In this document: positions 7,857 to 15,122 of the stretch, in pieces
Numbering within the stretch: the first letter of the stretch is position 1
How the letters are laid out: each line of letters starts with the position of its first letter
Assembly (NCBI GenBank): GCA_018725345.1
Contig: QLUI01000007.1
Span: forward strand, 1 to 16,536
Direction of reading: 5' to 3'
Source of the DNA: Bacillota bacterium
Lineage (GTDB): Bacteria > Bacillota > Dethiobacteria > Dethiobacterales > Dethiobacteraceae
DNA length: 16,536 bases
Program-made: the position numbers and the translations under genes
The notes under the pieces: model-generated
Seen by the model: only the letters and a program-made list of their open reading frames with translations
The model's database searches: none
What the model was told of the DNA's origin: nothing

Positions 7857-8666
7857 TCACCTCCTCTTTAAATGACAGATGATCTTCTTTAAGCAGTCAT
7901 CGGGATTGGGCTCAGGCAAAACCTCAGCTGAGAGGAAACCTTTGTAGTTTATCTTGCAAAGGGCACGAGTTATCTTGGTGAAATTTAGATGCCCATACCC
8001 CGGTGCCCAGCGGTTGCTGTCGGCCACATGAACATGAAAGATCCTATCACCGGCCTTCAGGATACTCCCCTCTATTGAGACCTCCTCGATGTTAGCGTGA
8101 AAGGTATCCAGGAGGAGGCCGAGATTCTCTGCCTCCACTTCCTCCAGAATCTCCAGAGCTTCCTGCATGGTATTGACCAGGCTGCTCTCGTAGCGGTTCA
8201 GTGGTTCAATGGCCAGTCTGACTCCGCGAGCTTCTTTTGTGCATTCGCAAAGCGCCTCGATGAGCCACGAGCGTCCCTTTTTATCACCCCGACGTCCTCT
8301 GATCAGACCGATGATCACTACTGCGCGCAGGTCGAGTTCACGTACGAAATTAAGGTGTGCCTTGATGCGCTCAATTGCCCGGCGACGGAGGGCAGGGTCC
8401 TCCTCGGTGAATGAGATCCCCTCTATCTCGTATGCCTGGCCTGTAGTGATCGCCGCAACGGCGAGCCCGGTTTCGTCCAGGGTTTTTAGCAATTGTTCCC
8501 TCTCAGCGGGACTAATCCGCTCGGGGTGGGTGATCGCAAGCTCCACCCCGTCGTAGCCCGCTTCATTTGCCCGCTTTAGGTTCTCCACAAGGCCAGTGGT
8601 GGGAGAAAACGGCGAAAAGGGTGTAGGATCCTGAATTGGAACGATCAAGGCCGTCTGCATACTCAT
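7857..8666 (-). CDS. iolO: 5-keto-L-gluconate epimerase-like TIM barrel (IolO-like; tagatose 3-epimerase family)
   Basis: A 269-residue xylose-isomerase-like barrel. The tagatose/psicose 3-epimerase metal and catalytic set is present: Glu154 in AIEPLNRYE, Asp187 in LLLDTFHANIEE, His213 in HVHVADSNRWAPGYGH and Glu248 in SAEVLPEP. In the Thermotoga inositol pathway an enzyme of this family, IolO, converts 5-keto-L-gluconate to D-tagaturonate. Adjacent IolN- and IolM-like genes make that the best guess here. An upstream in-frame ATG at 8702 exists, but the ATG at 8666 overlaps the preceding stop as ATGA and has GAGG 8 nt before it, and the protein then begins at the expected place (MSMQTALIVP). 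A generic ketose 3-epimerase role remains possible. Confidence 0.75.
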   Translation of the reverse strand: MSMQTALIVPIQDPTPFSPFSPTTGLVENLKRANEAGYDGVELAITHPERISPAEREQLLKTLDETGLAVAAITTGQAYEIEGISFTEEDPALRRRAIERIKAHLNFVRELDLRAVVIIGLIRGRRGDKKGRSWLIEALCECTKEARGVRLAIEPLNRYESSLVNTMQEALEILEEVEAENLGLLLDTFHANIEEVSIEGSILKAGDRIFHVHVADSNRWAPGYGHLNFTKITRALCKINYKGFLSAEVLPEPNPDDCLKKIICHLKRR

Positions 8667-9760
8667 AAACCGATCCTCGGCAGGCTGTAGACCGATTTCC
8701 ATCCCTCACTTCCCGGCTCCTTCAAATAGGGCTCCATCTCCTCGGCTGTCCGAAGTGTCACCTCCTCTACAGGTGGCACCTTGCCCGGTGGGAAGGCTTC
8801 AAGGATCTCCTCGATGGCCAGGGTGAGATAGCTCAGGATGGCTGCGATGGGTCGCTTGGCCTTCCGAGCGGTAGCCAGGGCAGGTTTTCCTACCACGCCC
8901 GCGGGCGTGGCCGCAAGCTCGATTGCGAAGTGCCCCTCCCCCTCGGACCACCTGTGCGGCCGCCGATGGGCATCGACCGATGTGTCGAAGTGGCCAGCGG
9001 GAAGGAACGCTTTCCCTTGAGCCTCCTCAGCGAGGGAGGTGTCAACCATTCCCTCAGGGAACATGAGCAAGGCGACCGATGTCTCCGACTCATCGGCATG
9101 GATGAAATGAGTTTCCAGCGAATCGGGCCGCTCGACCGGGAAGAAGAACTCTCGTACTCCCCGGTGCCAGTCCAGCATCTGGAAGACACCCGGAAGCTGA
9201 TAGCGGTACATGAACTCATGTAGCGCTGACTCCAGAATCCAAAGCTGGCCGTGGTTGTTGATGATGATCTGCTTGCGGAAGCCATCGTTCCACAACCCCA
9301 GCATCACGTTGATCAACGTCTCCCGCACCACATCCTCCGGCATAATCACCGTCCCGGGCATGCCGATGTGGTGGTAGGGATGCCCGCCGTAGTTCAGGGG
9401 CGGTAGGGTCAGGTTGACGGGCCGGTCCTGCTTCACGGAATAGCGCCGCACTGCCTCGCTGATCTGGGTCACCATAAAGGTGTCAAGCCCTGAGACGGTA
9501 TGTCGGCCATGATTCTCCGTAGAGCCTACCGGGATGAGGACGACATCGTTCTTTCTACGGTTCTTAATTGCTTCAGCCCGAACTGTTGTCTGAATGTAAG
9601 AGCCCGGTCTCCCAAGCTCCGATGGAGAAGGGACCTCGTATTTGACGAGGACTCGGTCTATCTCCTCCTCCGAAGCATCCCAAATTTTCTTCTTCAGCCG
9701 CCCCACCTCGGTGTCCTCAAAGACGATAGCGGGGTGCTCTGTGGTGATCCACATGGACAT
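8663..9760 (-). CDS. iolN: creatininase-family hydrolase, IolN-like (3-dehydro-scyllo-inosose hydrolase)
   Basis: A 365-residue creatininase/formamide-hydrolase-fold protein. Metal-binding positions are visible as Glu82-x-His84 in PVGSTENHGRH, Asp93 in SGLDTF, the NNHG at 168-171 and Glu224 in HADESETS; YGGHPYHHIG (124-133) is a typical active-site loop. In the Thermotoga route IolN opens the diketo-inositol ring by hydrolysing a C-C bond to give 5-keto-L-gluconate. The placement between IolM- and IolO-like genes supports this over an amidohydrolase role such as creatininase. About 60 residues precede the usual domain start and a C-terminal tail of about 40 follows, as in a larger subfamily. 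The ATG has GAGGAG five bases upstream. The stop overlaps the next start by 4 nt. Confidence 0.75.
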   Translation of the reverse strand: MSMWITTEHPAIVFEDTEVGRLKKKIWDASEEEIDRVLVKYEVPSPSELGRPGSYIQTTVRAEAIKNRRKNDVVLIPVGSTENHGRHTVSGLDTFMVTQISEAVRRYSVKQDRPVNLTLPPLNYGGHPYHHIGMPGTVIMPEDVVRETLINVMLGLWNDGFRKQIIINNHGQLWILESALHEFMYRYQLPGVFQMLDWHRGVREFFFPVERPDSLETHFIHADESETSVALLMFPEGMVDTSLAEEAQGKAFLPAGHFDTSVDAHRRPHRWSEGEGHFAIELAATPAGVVGKPALATARKAKRPIAAILSYLTLAIEEILEAFPPGKVPPVEEVTLRTAEEMEPYLKEPGSEGWKSVYSLPRIGL

Positions 9761-9778
9761 CTCTTCTCCTCATTGCTT

Positions 9779-10939
9779 CTATGGTTTGATGATGATCTTT
9801 CCGTCCTCGCGCTTGGTGGCCTTCTCCAGGGCCTCAAGAGACCGGTCTAGCGAGAAGCGCGAGGTGATGATCTTGGAGTTGTCGATCAGGCCAGCCCCCA
9901 TCATCCGGATGACCGACGGGAAGATCCCGTATCCCGAATGCCCTTGCGCGCCGTACAGTTTGGCCTTCCTCGTTTGGAAGCGTTCGAGGTACATCGGCAC
10001 CCGTTGCGCCGCCCGCCCCACCACCGCCAGTTTCCCGGCGATGGCCATCGTTTTCTCCATCTCCGGGATCGTCTTCTCCGGGGCACCTGCGGACTCCAGC
10101 GAAAAGTCCGCCCCCGCGCCGTGGGTGAGATCCATTACTACTTCGGAAGGGATGATCTTGCACGGATCGTAGACTGCATCAGCGCCTACCTCTTTAGCAA
10201 GCTTCCTGCGCACCTCGGAGACCTCGAAGGCAATCACTTTAGTTGCACCTGCGGCCTTGCAGAGCTGAATCGCCCCCAGGCCGATCGGACCCGCCCCGTA
10301 GATCGCCACGTACGCCCCCGGCTGGAACCCCCCCGCACACTCGAAGATCGTGTTGTATGCGACGCAGGTTGGCTCGGTGGTCGCGCCCACCTCCCACGCT
10401 GTAGCCTCGTCGCTGTAGCGCTCGAACACTGCGTCCAGCTTCCAGCAGAGTTTGATCGGGACGACGATGTACTCTGCCATGGCCCCATCGACGGTAAACC
10501 CAAGTTCCTCGAGGTTCTCGCACTGGTTGGGGAAACCATCCCGACAGGGGCGACAGTAACCGCACCAGACCATTTCCTCCACCGTGACCCGATCGCCGAC
10601 CTTGAACCCCTTTGCCTCCGGCCCGCGGCCAAGTTCCACGATCTCTCCGGCGAACTCGTGGCCGATGGTCGCGGGGAACTTGGTGAGTCCAGGATAGAGG
10701 ATGTAGTCATCCTTGTCGGTCTCGTAGAAATGAATATCGGAGCCGCAGATGCCGCAGGCTTTCACCCGGATCAGGACCTCACCCGGACCAGGCTCGGGCT
10801 GCTCCACCCCCTTAAGCTCAAGCCTGGGGTACCGCCAGACATTGAACCCCTCGATCGCTTTGCCCGTCCTCTTTTCGAACTCCGAGACCCGGTAATCGGG
10901 CCGCGGCTCCCACTTTGCCGAAAGCACCAGTGTCTTCAT
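9779..10939 (-). CDS. iolM: zinc alcohol dehydrogenase, IolM-like (scyllo-inosose 3-dehydrogenase)
   Basis: A 386-residue medium-chain dehydrogenase/reductase. Catalytic zinc residues are in ACGICGSDIH (61-70) and GHE (93-95). The structural zinc cysteines are Cys126, Cys129, Cys132 and Cys140 in WCGYCRPCRDGFPNQC. The NAD fold shows GAGPIGLG at 215-222. The long N-terminus (AKWEPRP ... VWRYP) and the ENLEELGF segment resemble my recollection of Thermotoga IolM, which oxidises scyllo-inosose to a diketo-inositol. The ATG at 10939 is chosen over one at 10960 because AAAGGAGG lies between them at ideal spacing. It has an 86-nt gap upstream containing a promoter-like sequence. The stop is 18 nt from the IolN-like start. 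A sorbitol- or threonine-dehydrogenase-like role is the main alternative. Confidence 0.8.
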   Translation of the reverse strand: MKTLVLSAKWEPRPDYRVSEFEKRTGKAIEGFNVWRYPRLELKGVEQPEPGPGEVLIRVKACGICGSDIHFYETDKDDYILYPGLTKFPATIGHEFAGEIVELGRGPEAKGFKVGDRVTVEEMVWCGYCRPCRDGFPNQCENLEELGFTVDGAMAEYIVVPIKLCWKLDAVFERYSDEATAWEVGATTEPTCVAYNTIFECAGGFQPGAYVAIYGAGPIGLGAIQLCKAAGATKVIAFEVSEVRRKLAKEVGADAVYDPCKIIPSEVVMDLTHGAGADFSLESAGAPEKTIPEMEKTMAIAGKLAVVGRAAQRVPMYLERFQTRKAKLYGAQGHSGYGIFPSVIRMMGAGLIDNSKIITSRFSLDRSLEALEKATKREDGKIIIKP

Positions 10940-10980
10940 TTCGCCTCCTTTCGCAAACATTTCTTATCGCCCGAAGTTGC

Positions 10981-11008
10981 ATTATACCCCGAGTTCGATG
11001 ACCGACAA
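10981..11008 (-). promoter_or_regulatory. possible internal promoter before the iolM-like gene
   Basis: On the minus strand TTGTCG (11003-11008) and a perfect TATAAT (10981-10986) are separated by 16 bp, in the only sizeable gap (86 nt) of the catabolic half of the operon. The -35 box matches the sigma-70 consensus at four of six positions. It would allow iolM-N-O and the downstream genes to be transcribed apart from the transporter. Nothing resembling an operator is obvious next to it. Confidence 0.4.
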
Positions 11009-11025
11009 ATCGGCCTGTACGGGTC

Positions 11026-12057
11026 TTACAAAGCAAGATTGGGATCGATCTCGGACAGGCGGACCGGACGGTGCTCCTCATAGGAGCATTTGGCCGCATA
11101 CCCCATCACGACGGGAATCTTCCCGTCGAGCCCGGTTACCGGTGGCTTTTTGCCCCCCTGGATGCACTTGATGAACGTTTCAATCTCAGCGACGTAAGCA
11201 TCGGTGTACCGCTCCGCAAAGAAGTGCAAAAGTGGCGAGGCATGCTGCCCTTGTTTGTCGGAAATCACTGTGGTATCCGGTCTGGGGTTATGGACAACGA
11301 TCATCCCCTTCTCGCCGAAGACCTCCAGCCGCTGGTCGTATCCATAGACTGCCTGGCGGGAGTTGTCGATCACACCGATTGCTCCGCTGCGAAAACGTAG
11401 GGTGATCACCGCCGTATCGACATCTCCAGCTTCACCGATCTGGGGATCTACGAGGACAGAGCCGACCGCGTAGACCTCCTTGACCTCCTCACCCATCACG
11501 TAACGCGCCATGTCAAAGTCATGAATCGTCATGTCCAGGAAGATGCCCCCAGACACCTTAATGTAATCAAGCGGCGGCGGCTCAGGATCCCTGCTCGTAA
11601 TCCGCAATATGTGTGGTCTTCCAATGGCCCCTTGAGAAACGAGTTCCTTTACGCGCCGGAAGTTAGGGTCAAACCTCCGCTGGAACCCCACCTGCAGGAT
11701 AACCCCGGCTCTTCCCACCGCTGCAAGCACCCGGTCGATCGCTTCGAGCTCGAGCGCGATCGGCTTCTCACAGAAGATGTGCTTCCCCGCCTCGGCTGCT
11801 TGCTCAATGATCTGAACGTGGGTATCAGTGCTTGAGCAGATAAGCACAGCGTCGATCCCGGGATCCCCCAGGATTGGGCCATGCTCTGTGTAAGCCTTGG
11901 GGATACCGAACTTAGTTGCACAACTCGCAGCAACCTCTCGGCGAACGTCGGCAACCGCTACCACCCCCGCCTCAGGGATCAGATGGGTGAGATTTTTCGC
12001 GTGCAGTCTCCCAATTCGTCCTGCTCCGATAATCCCAACTTTTGTTTTGTGCGTCAT
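11026..12057 (-). CDS. iolG: Gfo/Idh/MocA-family myo-inositol 2-dehydrogenase
   Basis: A 343-residue NAD(H)-dependent dehydrogenase. The N-terminal Rossmann fold has GIIGAGRIGRLHAKNL (8-23). The catalytic triad of inositol dehydrogenases is present: Lys98 in CEKPIAL, then Asp175 and His179 in GGIFLDMTIHDFD. It should oxidise myo-inositol to scyllo-inosose (2-keto-myo-inositol), the entry step of inositol breakdown; other cyclitols or sugars are possible. An in-frame ATG at 12129 would overlap the preceding gene. The ATG at 12057 follows AGAGAGGAGAA and begins right at the Rossmann fold, so it is preferred. It is in the G+C-rich middle of the operon between the second URO-D gene and the iolM-like gene. 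Confidence 0.88.
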   Translation of the reverse strand: MTHKTKVGIIGAGRIGRLHAKNLTHLIPEAGVVAVADVRREVAASCATKFGIPKAYTEHGPILGDPGIDAVLICSSTDTHVQIIEQAAEAGKHIFCEKPIALELEAIDRVLAAVGRAGVILQVGFQRRFDPNFRRVKELVSQGAIGRPHILRITSRDPEPPPLDYIKVSGGIFLDMTIHDFDMARYVMGEEVKEVYAVGSVLVDPQIGEAGDVDTAVITLRFRSGAIGVIDNSRQAVYGYDQRLEVFGEKGMIVVHNPRPDTTVISDKQGQHASPLLHFFAERYTDAYVAEIETFIKCIQGGKKPPVTGLDGKIPVVMGYAAKCSYEEHRPVRLSEIDPNLAL

Positions 12058-12095
12058 TTCTCCTCTCTTTGGATCACCGGGAAAGCTAAAAATCG

Positions 12096-13277
12096 CTAGT
12101 ATACCCCGTATTCCTGCAGCACCTCCCACATCGCCATAATGTTCTCTGGAGGCACATCGGCCTGAATATTGTGAACTGCAGCGAAGATGAATCCGCCGCC
12201 GGGGGCTAGATCATCGATTCGCCTCTTGACCTCATCGCGCACTTCGGTTGAGGTCCCGTGAGGAAGTACGTGTTGGGTGTCAACTCCCCCTCCCCAGAAA
12301 ACCAACTCATCACCAAACTCCTTCTTGAGCCGCCTAGTGTCCATTTTCGCTGCGCTGACCTGCACCGGGTTCAGAATATCAACCCCGGCGTCGATGAGGT
12401 CGGGGATGAGGTCGTAGACGGCCCCGCACGAATGAAAGAATATGTAGATCGGAGCTTGAGACTTTTTCTTTATGAATTCAAAGAGTCGCTTGTGCCTCGG
12501 TTTTATGAGCCTCCTGTACATAGCAGGGGAGATTAACAATCCCTCTTGTGTAGAAAGGTCGTCCGCCTCTAAAGCGATCTGAGCCATATCCCCGAAAGCA
12601 TCTAAGAGCCTATCCCAAGATTGAATCTTAAAGTCGGTCAACCTGTCTAATAACAGTGTAGCCAAAGAGGGATTGCCTGCCAGGTCCATATAGAACTCCT
12701 TGAATCCTCTCAGCCATGAGGCCAACTCGAAGATTCCGCCCCCACCAGGAGCAGCGATGGTGAGAGCGTAGTCTGTGGGGGATTCTTTCAAGCTCCACTT
12801 CGTCTCTTGTAGGTTTGCTGGTTCGGGGAGGGGTGGAAGGGGCTGTTCTTGAACGTCTTTTACGGTTATCGATCCCGAGAGGGGGTGTGCCCTCATATCA
12901 TAGTAAAGACCGCCTCGCTTCGGCATCGCCCATTTGATGCCAAAATCATCGGTGAATGAGGTATAGTTTCCTTCATCTTGCAGATCAGATACCTCACCCT
13001 TTGTGACAATATCAATCATTCTTACGTCGACTTTCAATCTCTGACATATCTCTTCACTTATCTCTGCCCGTTGGGTTATTGTATCGTGCAATTTAAAACC
13101 TCTTGCATCAATGCCCAAATGAGTGACCAGTCTTTGATAGGCACACCGATGGATCCCTGTTACAGAGGTGCCTCCGAGATCAAAGGGAACCTTGTCCGGT
13201 TCTTTATGCTGCAGGGCTGTTAGCACTCTTTCTCGCGATACTATTAGACCATCCCCCTTTTCGACGCTGCGGGCCAA
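12096..13277 (-). CDS. URO-D-family protein with His-x-Cys zinc motif (methyltransferase I type)
   Basis: A protein of up to 393 residues with the standard family opening SRERVLTALQHKEPDKVPFDLGG (14-36). It has FFHSCG at 281-285, where His282 and Cys284 fit the zinc site of cobamide-dependent methyltransferases, a GGGVDTQ strand (329-335) and the tail PPENIMAMWEVLQEYG. It sits between the ABC transporter and iolG, so it probably acts on the imported compound, most simply removing an O-methyl group onto the corrinoid protein of the facing operon. The start is uncertain. The TTG at 13277 has no ribosome site, while AGGGGG at 13253-13258 stands 8 nt before an ATA (13244) that would give the family's usual N-terminus. 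A non-methyltransferase hydrolase or aldolase role in this large family cannot be ruled out. Confidence 0.78.
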   Translation of the reverse strand: MARSVEKGDGLIVSRERVLTALQHKEPDKVPFDLGGTSVTGIHRCAYQRLVTHLGIDARGFKLHDTITQRAEISEEICQRLKVDVRMIDIVTKGEVSDLQDEGNYTSFTDDFGIKWAMPKRGGLYYDMRAHPLSGSITVKDVQEQPLPPLPEPANLQETKWSLKESPTDYALTIAAPGGGGIFELASWLRGFKEFYMDLAGNPSLATLLLDRLTDFKIQSWDRLLDAFGDMAQIALEADDLSTQEGLLISPAMYRRLIKPRHKRLFEFIKKKSQAPIYIFFHSCGAVYDLIPDLIDAGVDILNPVQVSAAKMDTRRLKKEFGDELVFWGGGVDTQHVLPHGTSTEVRDEVKRRIDDLAPGGGFIFAAVHNIQADVPPENIMAMWEVLQEYGVY

Positions 13278-13316
13278 ACGGTAATCAGTTAGCTTTGTTA
13301 CAAGGCTGACGCAACA

Positions 13317-14078
13317 CTAGTCGCTTTTACGTTTTTCCAATGCTTCCGCAGAACCCGTTCTTATCACTTGCATGATATCCTCGACTGTTACATCCTCTCT
13401 AAGAAATTCCCCAATCTTAATCCCACGGTCCAGGATGACAAATCTGTCAGCAATACTGTATACGTGATATATATTATGGGCTACCACTACAGCCGAAACT
13501 CCCTTTTCTTTTAACGATTTAATGCGTTTGAGGACGTATTCGCTTTCTTTCACCGAGAGAGCGGCGGTTGGTTCATCGAACAGAAGGAGTTTTGCCTGGA
13601 AGTATAGAGCCCTCCCTATGCATATGGATTGCCTTTCCCCACCTGAAAGGACTGAAACCTTCTCTCTAGGGGATCTTACCCTTACACCAATAGTTGTTAC
13701 CGCCTTGACACATTCCTCATCCATCCGTTTTTCATCAAGATATCCAAACTTAGTTGGTTCTCTGCCAAGAAAGAAATTTCTTGAAATGCTCATCAGATCT
13801 ACTAACGCGGATTCTTGATAAACGGCTTCAATGCCTACCTTTCGAGCATTTTGGGGTGAAAGAAAACGTACTTTTTCCCCCGCAAAATAAAATTCACCTG
13901 TAGTTGGAGGATGAAAACCCGCAATAATTTTTACCAAAGTAGACTTGCCAGCACCGTTATCCCCTAGGAGTCCAACTACCTCGTTTTCCCCGACATCGAA
14001 GTCCACGCCTTTTAACGCTTGAACATTTCCAAATTGCTTGGTAATATTTACCATCCGCAGAATTTTTTCTAAACTCAT
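13317..14078 (-). CDS. ABC transporter ATPase, single-domain CUT2 (FrcA-like)
   Basis: A 253-residue nucleotide-binding protein. Walker A is GDNGAGKST (39-47), the Q-loop Gln is at 88 in YQES, the signature is LSGGERQ (144-150), Walker B is LLLFDEP (164-170) and the switch His is at 201 in VAHN. Most CUT2 sugar transporters have an ATPase of about 500 residues with two tandem domains. This one has a single domain like FrcA and must work as a homodimer. It powers uptake through the permease encoded just before it, whose stop it overlaps (ATGA). It ends 39 nt before the URO-D start. The likely substrate is inositol or a methylated inositol, by operon context. Confidence 0.93.
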   Translation of the reverse strand: MSLEKILRMVNITKQFGNVQALKGVDFDVGENEVVGLLGDNGAGKSTLVKIIAGFHPPTTGEFYFAGEKVRFLSPQNARKVGIEAVYQESALVDLMSISRNFFLGREPTKFGYLDEKRMDEECVKAVTTIGVRVRSPREKVSVLSGGERQSICIGRALYFQAKLLLFDEPTAALSVKESEYVLKRIKSLKEKGVSAVVVAHNIYHVYSIADRFVILDRGIKIGEFLREDVTVEDIMQVIRTGSAEALEKRKSD

Positions 14079-15025
14079 CTTGACCTTCTTCCAATCGCAA
14101 TGTTAATGGCAGCGCCGCCGACAAGTAAGACCCCCACAAAGGCTGTGTACCAGTAAGGGGGTGCGCCCACCAAAATCAAGCCATGCTGGATCATCGCTAT
14201 CATGAAGGCACCCATAAAAGCCCCTGCTACGCTTCCAAAACCACCTGTAAGCAAGCATCCTCCAATAACAGCAGAAGCTATGGCCTCTAGCTCCATGCCT
14301 ATTCCAGTGGTTGGGGCTACCATTCCAAGGCGAGCGAATGAGATCAAACCAGCAAGGGCTGCAAGGAAAGAGCAAACCACAAAATTTATTGTTTTCACCT
14401 TTGCGACAGGTATGCCCATCATTCTTGAGGTTTCTTTTCTTCCTCCAACAGCAAATACCCAGTTTCCGTATCGTGTTCGGCTGAGCACTAGCGCCAATAA
14501 TAAGCATATTAGCAATGTCCATACAATCGAAGAACGGAAAAACCCCCAAATTGTACCGGCCAGTATTTGCCTAAACAAGTAGCCACCTTCAAAACGTTGT
14601 AAGAAACCTCCTGTAATCGCCAGGACAGTTCCTCGCAGGAACATCATCATTCCCAAGGTCGCTATGAATGACGGTAGTCCTAACTTTATCACGAGTCTGC
14701 TGTTGATAAAACCTATCAAACAGGCCAGGCTCAACCCGATCAAAGAAGCGGTAACAGGGTCCAATCCTCCACTTCCCATTAACACCGCTACGATTACCGG
14801 CGCAAAAGCGAAGGTTGAACTTACAGAAAGATCGAATTCCCCCGCGATCATCAAAAACGCTATGCCTGTGGCTACGATTCCCAGCTCTGCTACTCTTACT
14901 AATATCACCGCTAGGCTATGAACTGTTAAGAACCTGTCCGAAAGAAGTGAAAAACTAACGGTAACTACCATCACTGCAATCAGGACTCCAACTTCCGGAA
15001 TGCTAAAGTATCTTCCAATACTCAT
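14075..15025 (-). CDS. ABC transporter permease, CUT2/RbsC family
   Basis: A 316-residue membrane protein of the BPD_transp_2 family with about eight to ten hydrophobic helices spread from residue 12 to 312. The cytoplasmic coupling loop GNWVFAVGGRKETSRMMGIPVAKVK is recognisable at 187-211 and is typical of ribose-type permeases, as is AGEFDLSVSS (61-70). It forms the channel for the sugar-like substrate delivered by the lipoprotein encoded upstream. A GTG at 15064 is in frame but falls inside a long hairpin. The ATG at 15025, after GTGGGGG, matches the usual family N-terminus and is used here. It overlaps the ATPase gene by 4 nt. Confidence 0.92.
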   Translation of the reverse strand: MSIGRYFSIPEVGVLIAVMVVTVSFSLLSDRFLTVHSLAVILVRVAELGIVATGIAFLMIAGEFDLSVSSTFAFAPVIVAVLMGSGGLDPVTASLIGLSLACLIGFINSRLVIKLGLPSFIATLGMMMFLRGTVLAITGGFLQRFEGGYLFRQILAGTIWGFFRSSIVWTLLICLLLALVLSRTRYGNWVFAVGGRKETSRMMGIPVAKVKTINFVVCSFLAALAGLISFARLGMVAPTTGIGMELEAIASAVIGGCLLTGGFGSVAGAFMGAFMIAMIQHGLILVGAPPYWYTAFVGVLLVGGAAINIAIGRRSR

Positions 15026-15049
15026 TTTCCCCCACTTTAAGGACGAGGT

Positions 15050-15100
15050 AAGCCCCTCCCTCACCGGGGCGGGAACCAGCCCCCGATACGGGAGGGGCTT
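15050..15100 (-). promoter_or_regulatory. long hairpin between binding-protein and permease genes
   Basis: Perfect 11-bp arms AAGCCCCTCCC (15090-15100 read on the minus strand) and GGGAGGGGCTT (15050-15060) enclose a 29-base loop that can form a further G+C-rich stem. No T-run follows, so full termination is unlikely. Such hairpins after binding-protein genes commonly protect the upstream mRNA from 3' decay or cause partial termination, giving more binding protein than permease. That function is inferred from position. Confidence 0.7.
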
Positions 15101-15122
15101 ATTACTGGAAACGGAACCTCAT

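Noticed and set aside
9938..11083. A 381-codon open frame on the plus strand opposite the iolM-like gene
   Set aside because: It lies antisense to a clear zinc dehydrogenase in G+C-rich DNA, where stops are rare. It has no family motif and no suitable ribosome site.
12098..12103. TATACT on the minus strand before iolG, as a possible promoter
   Set aside because: No -35-like sequence lies 16-18 bp upstream, and the bases include the URO-D stop codon.
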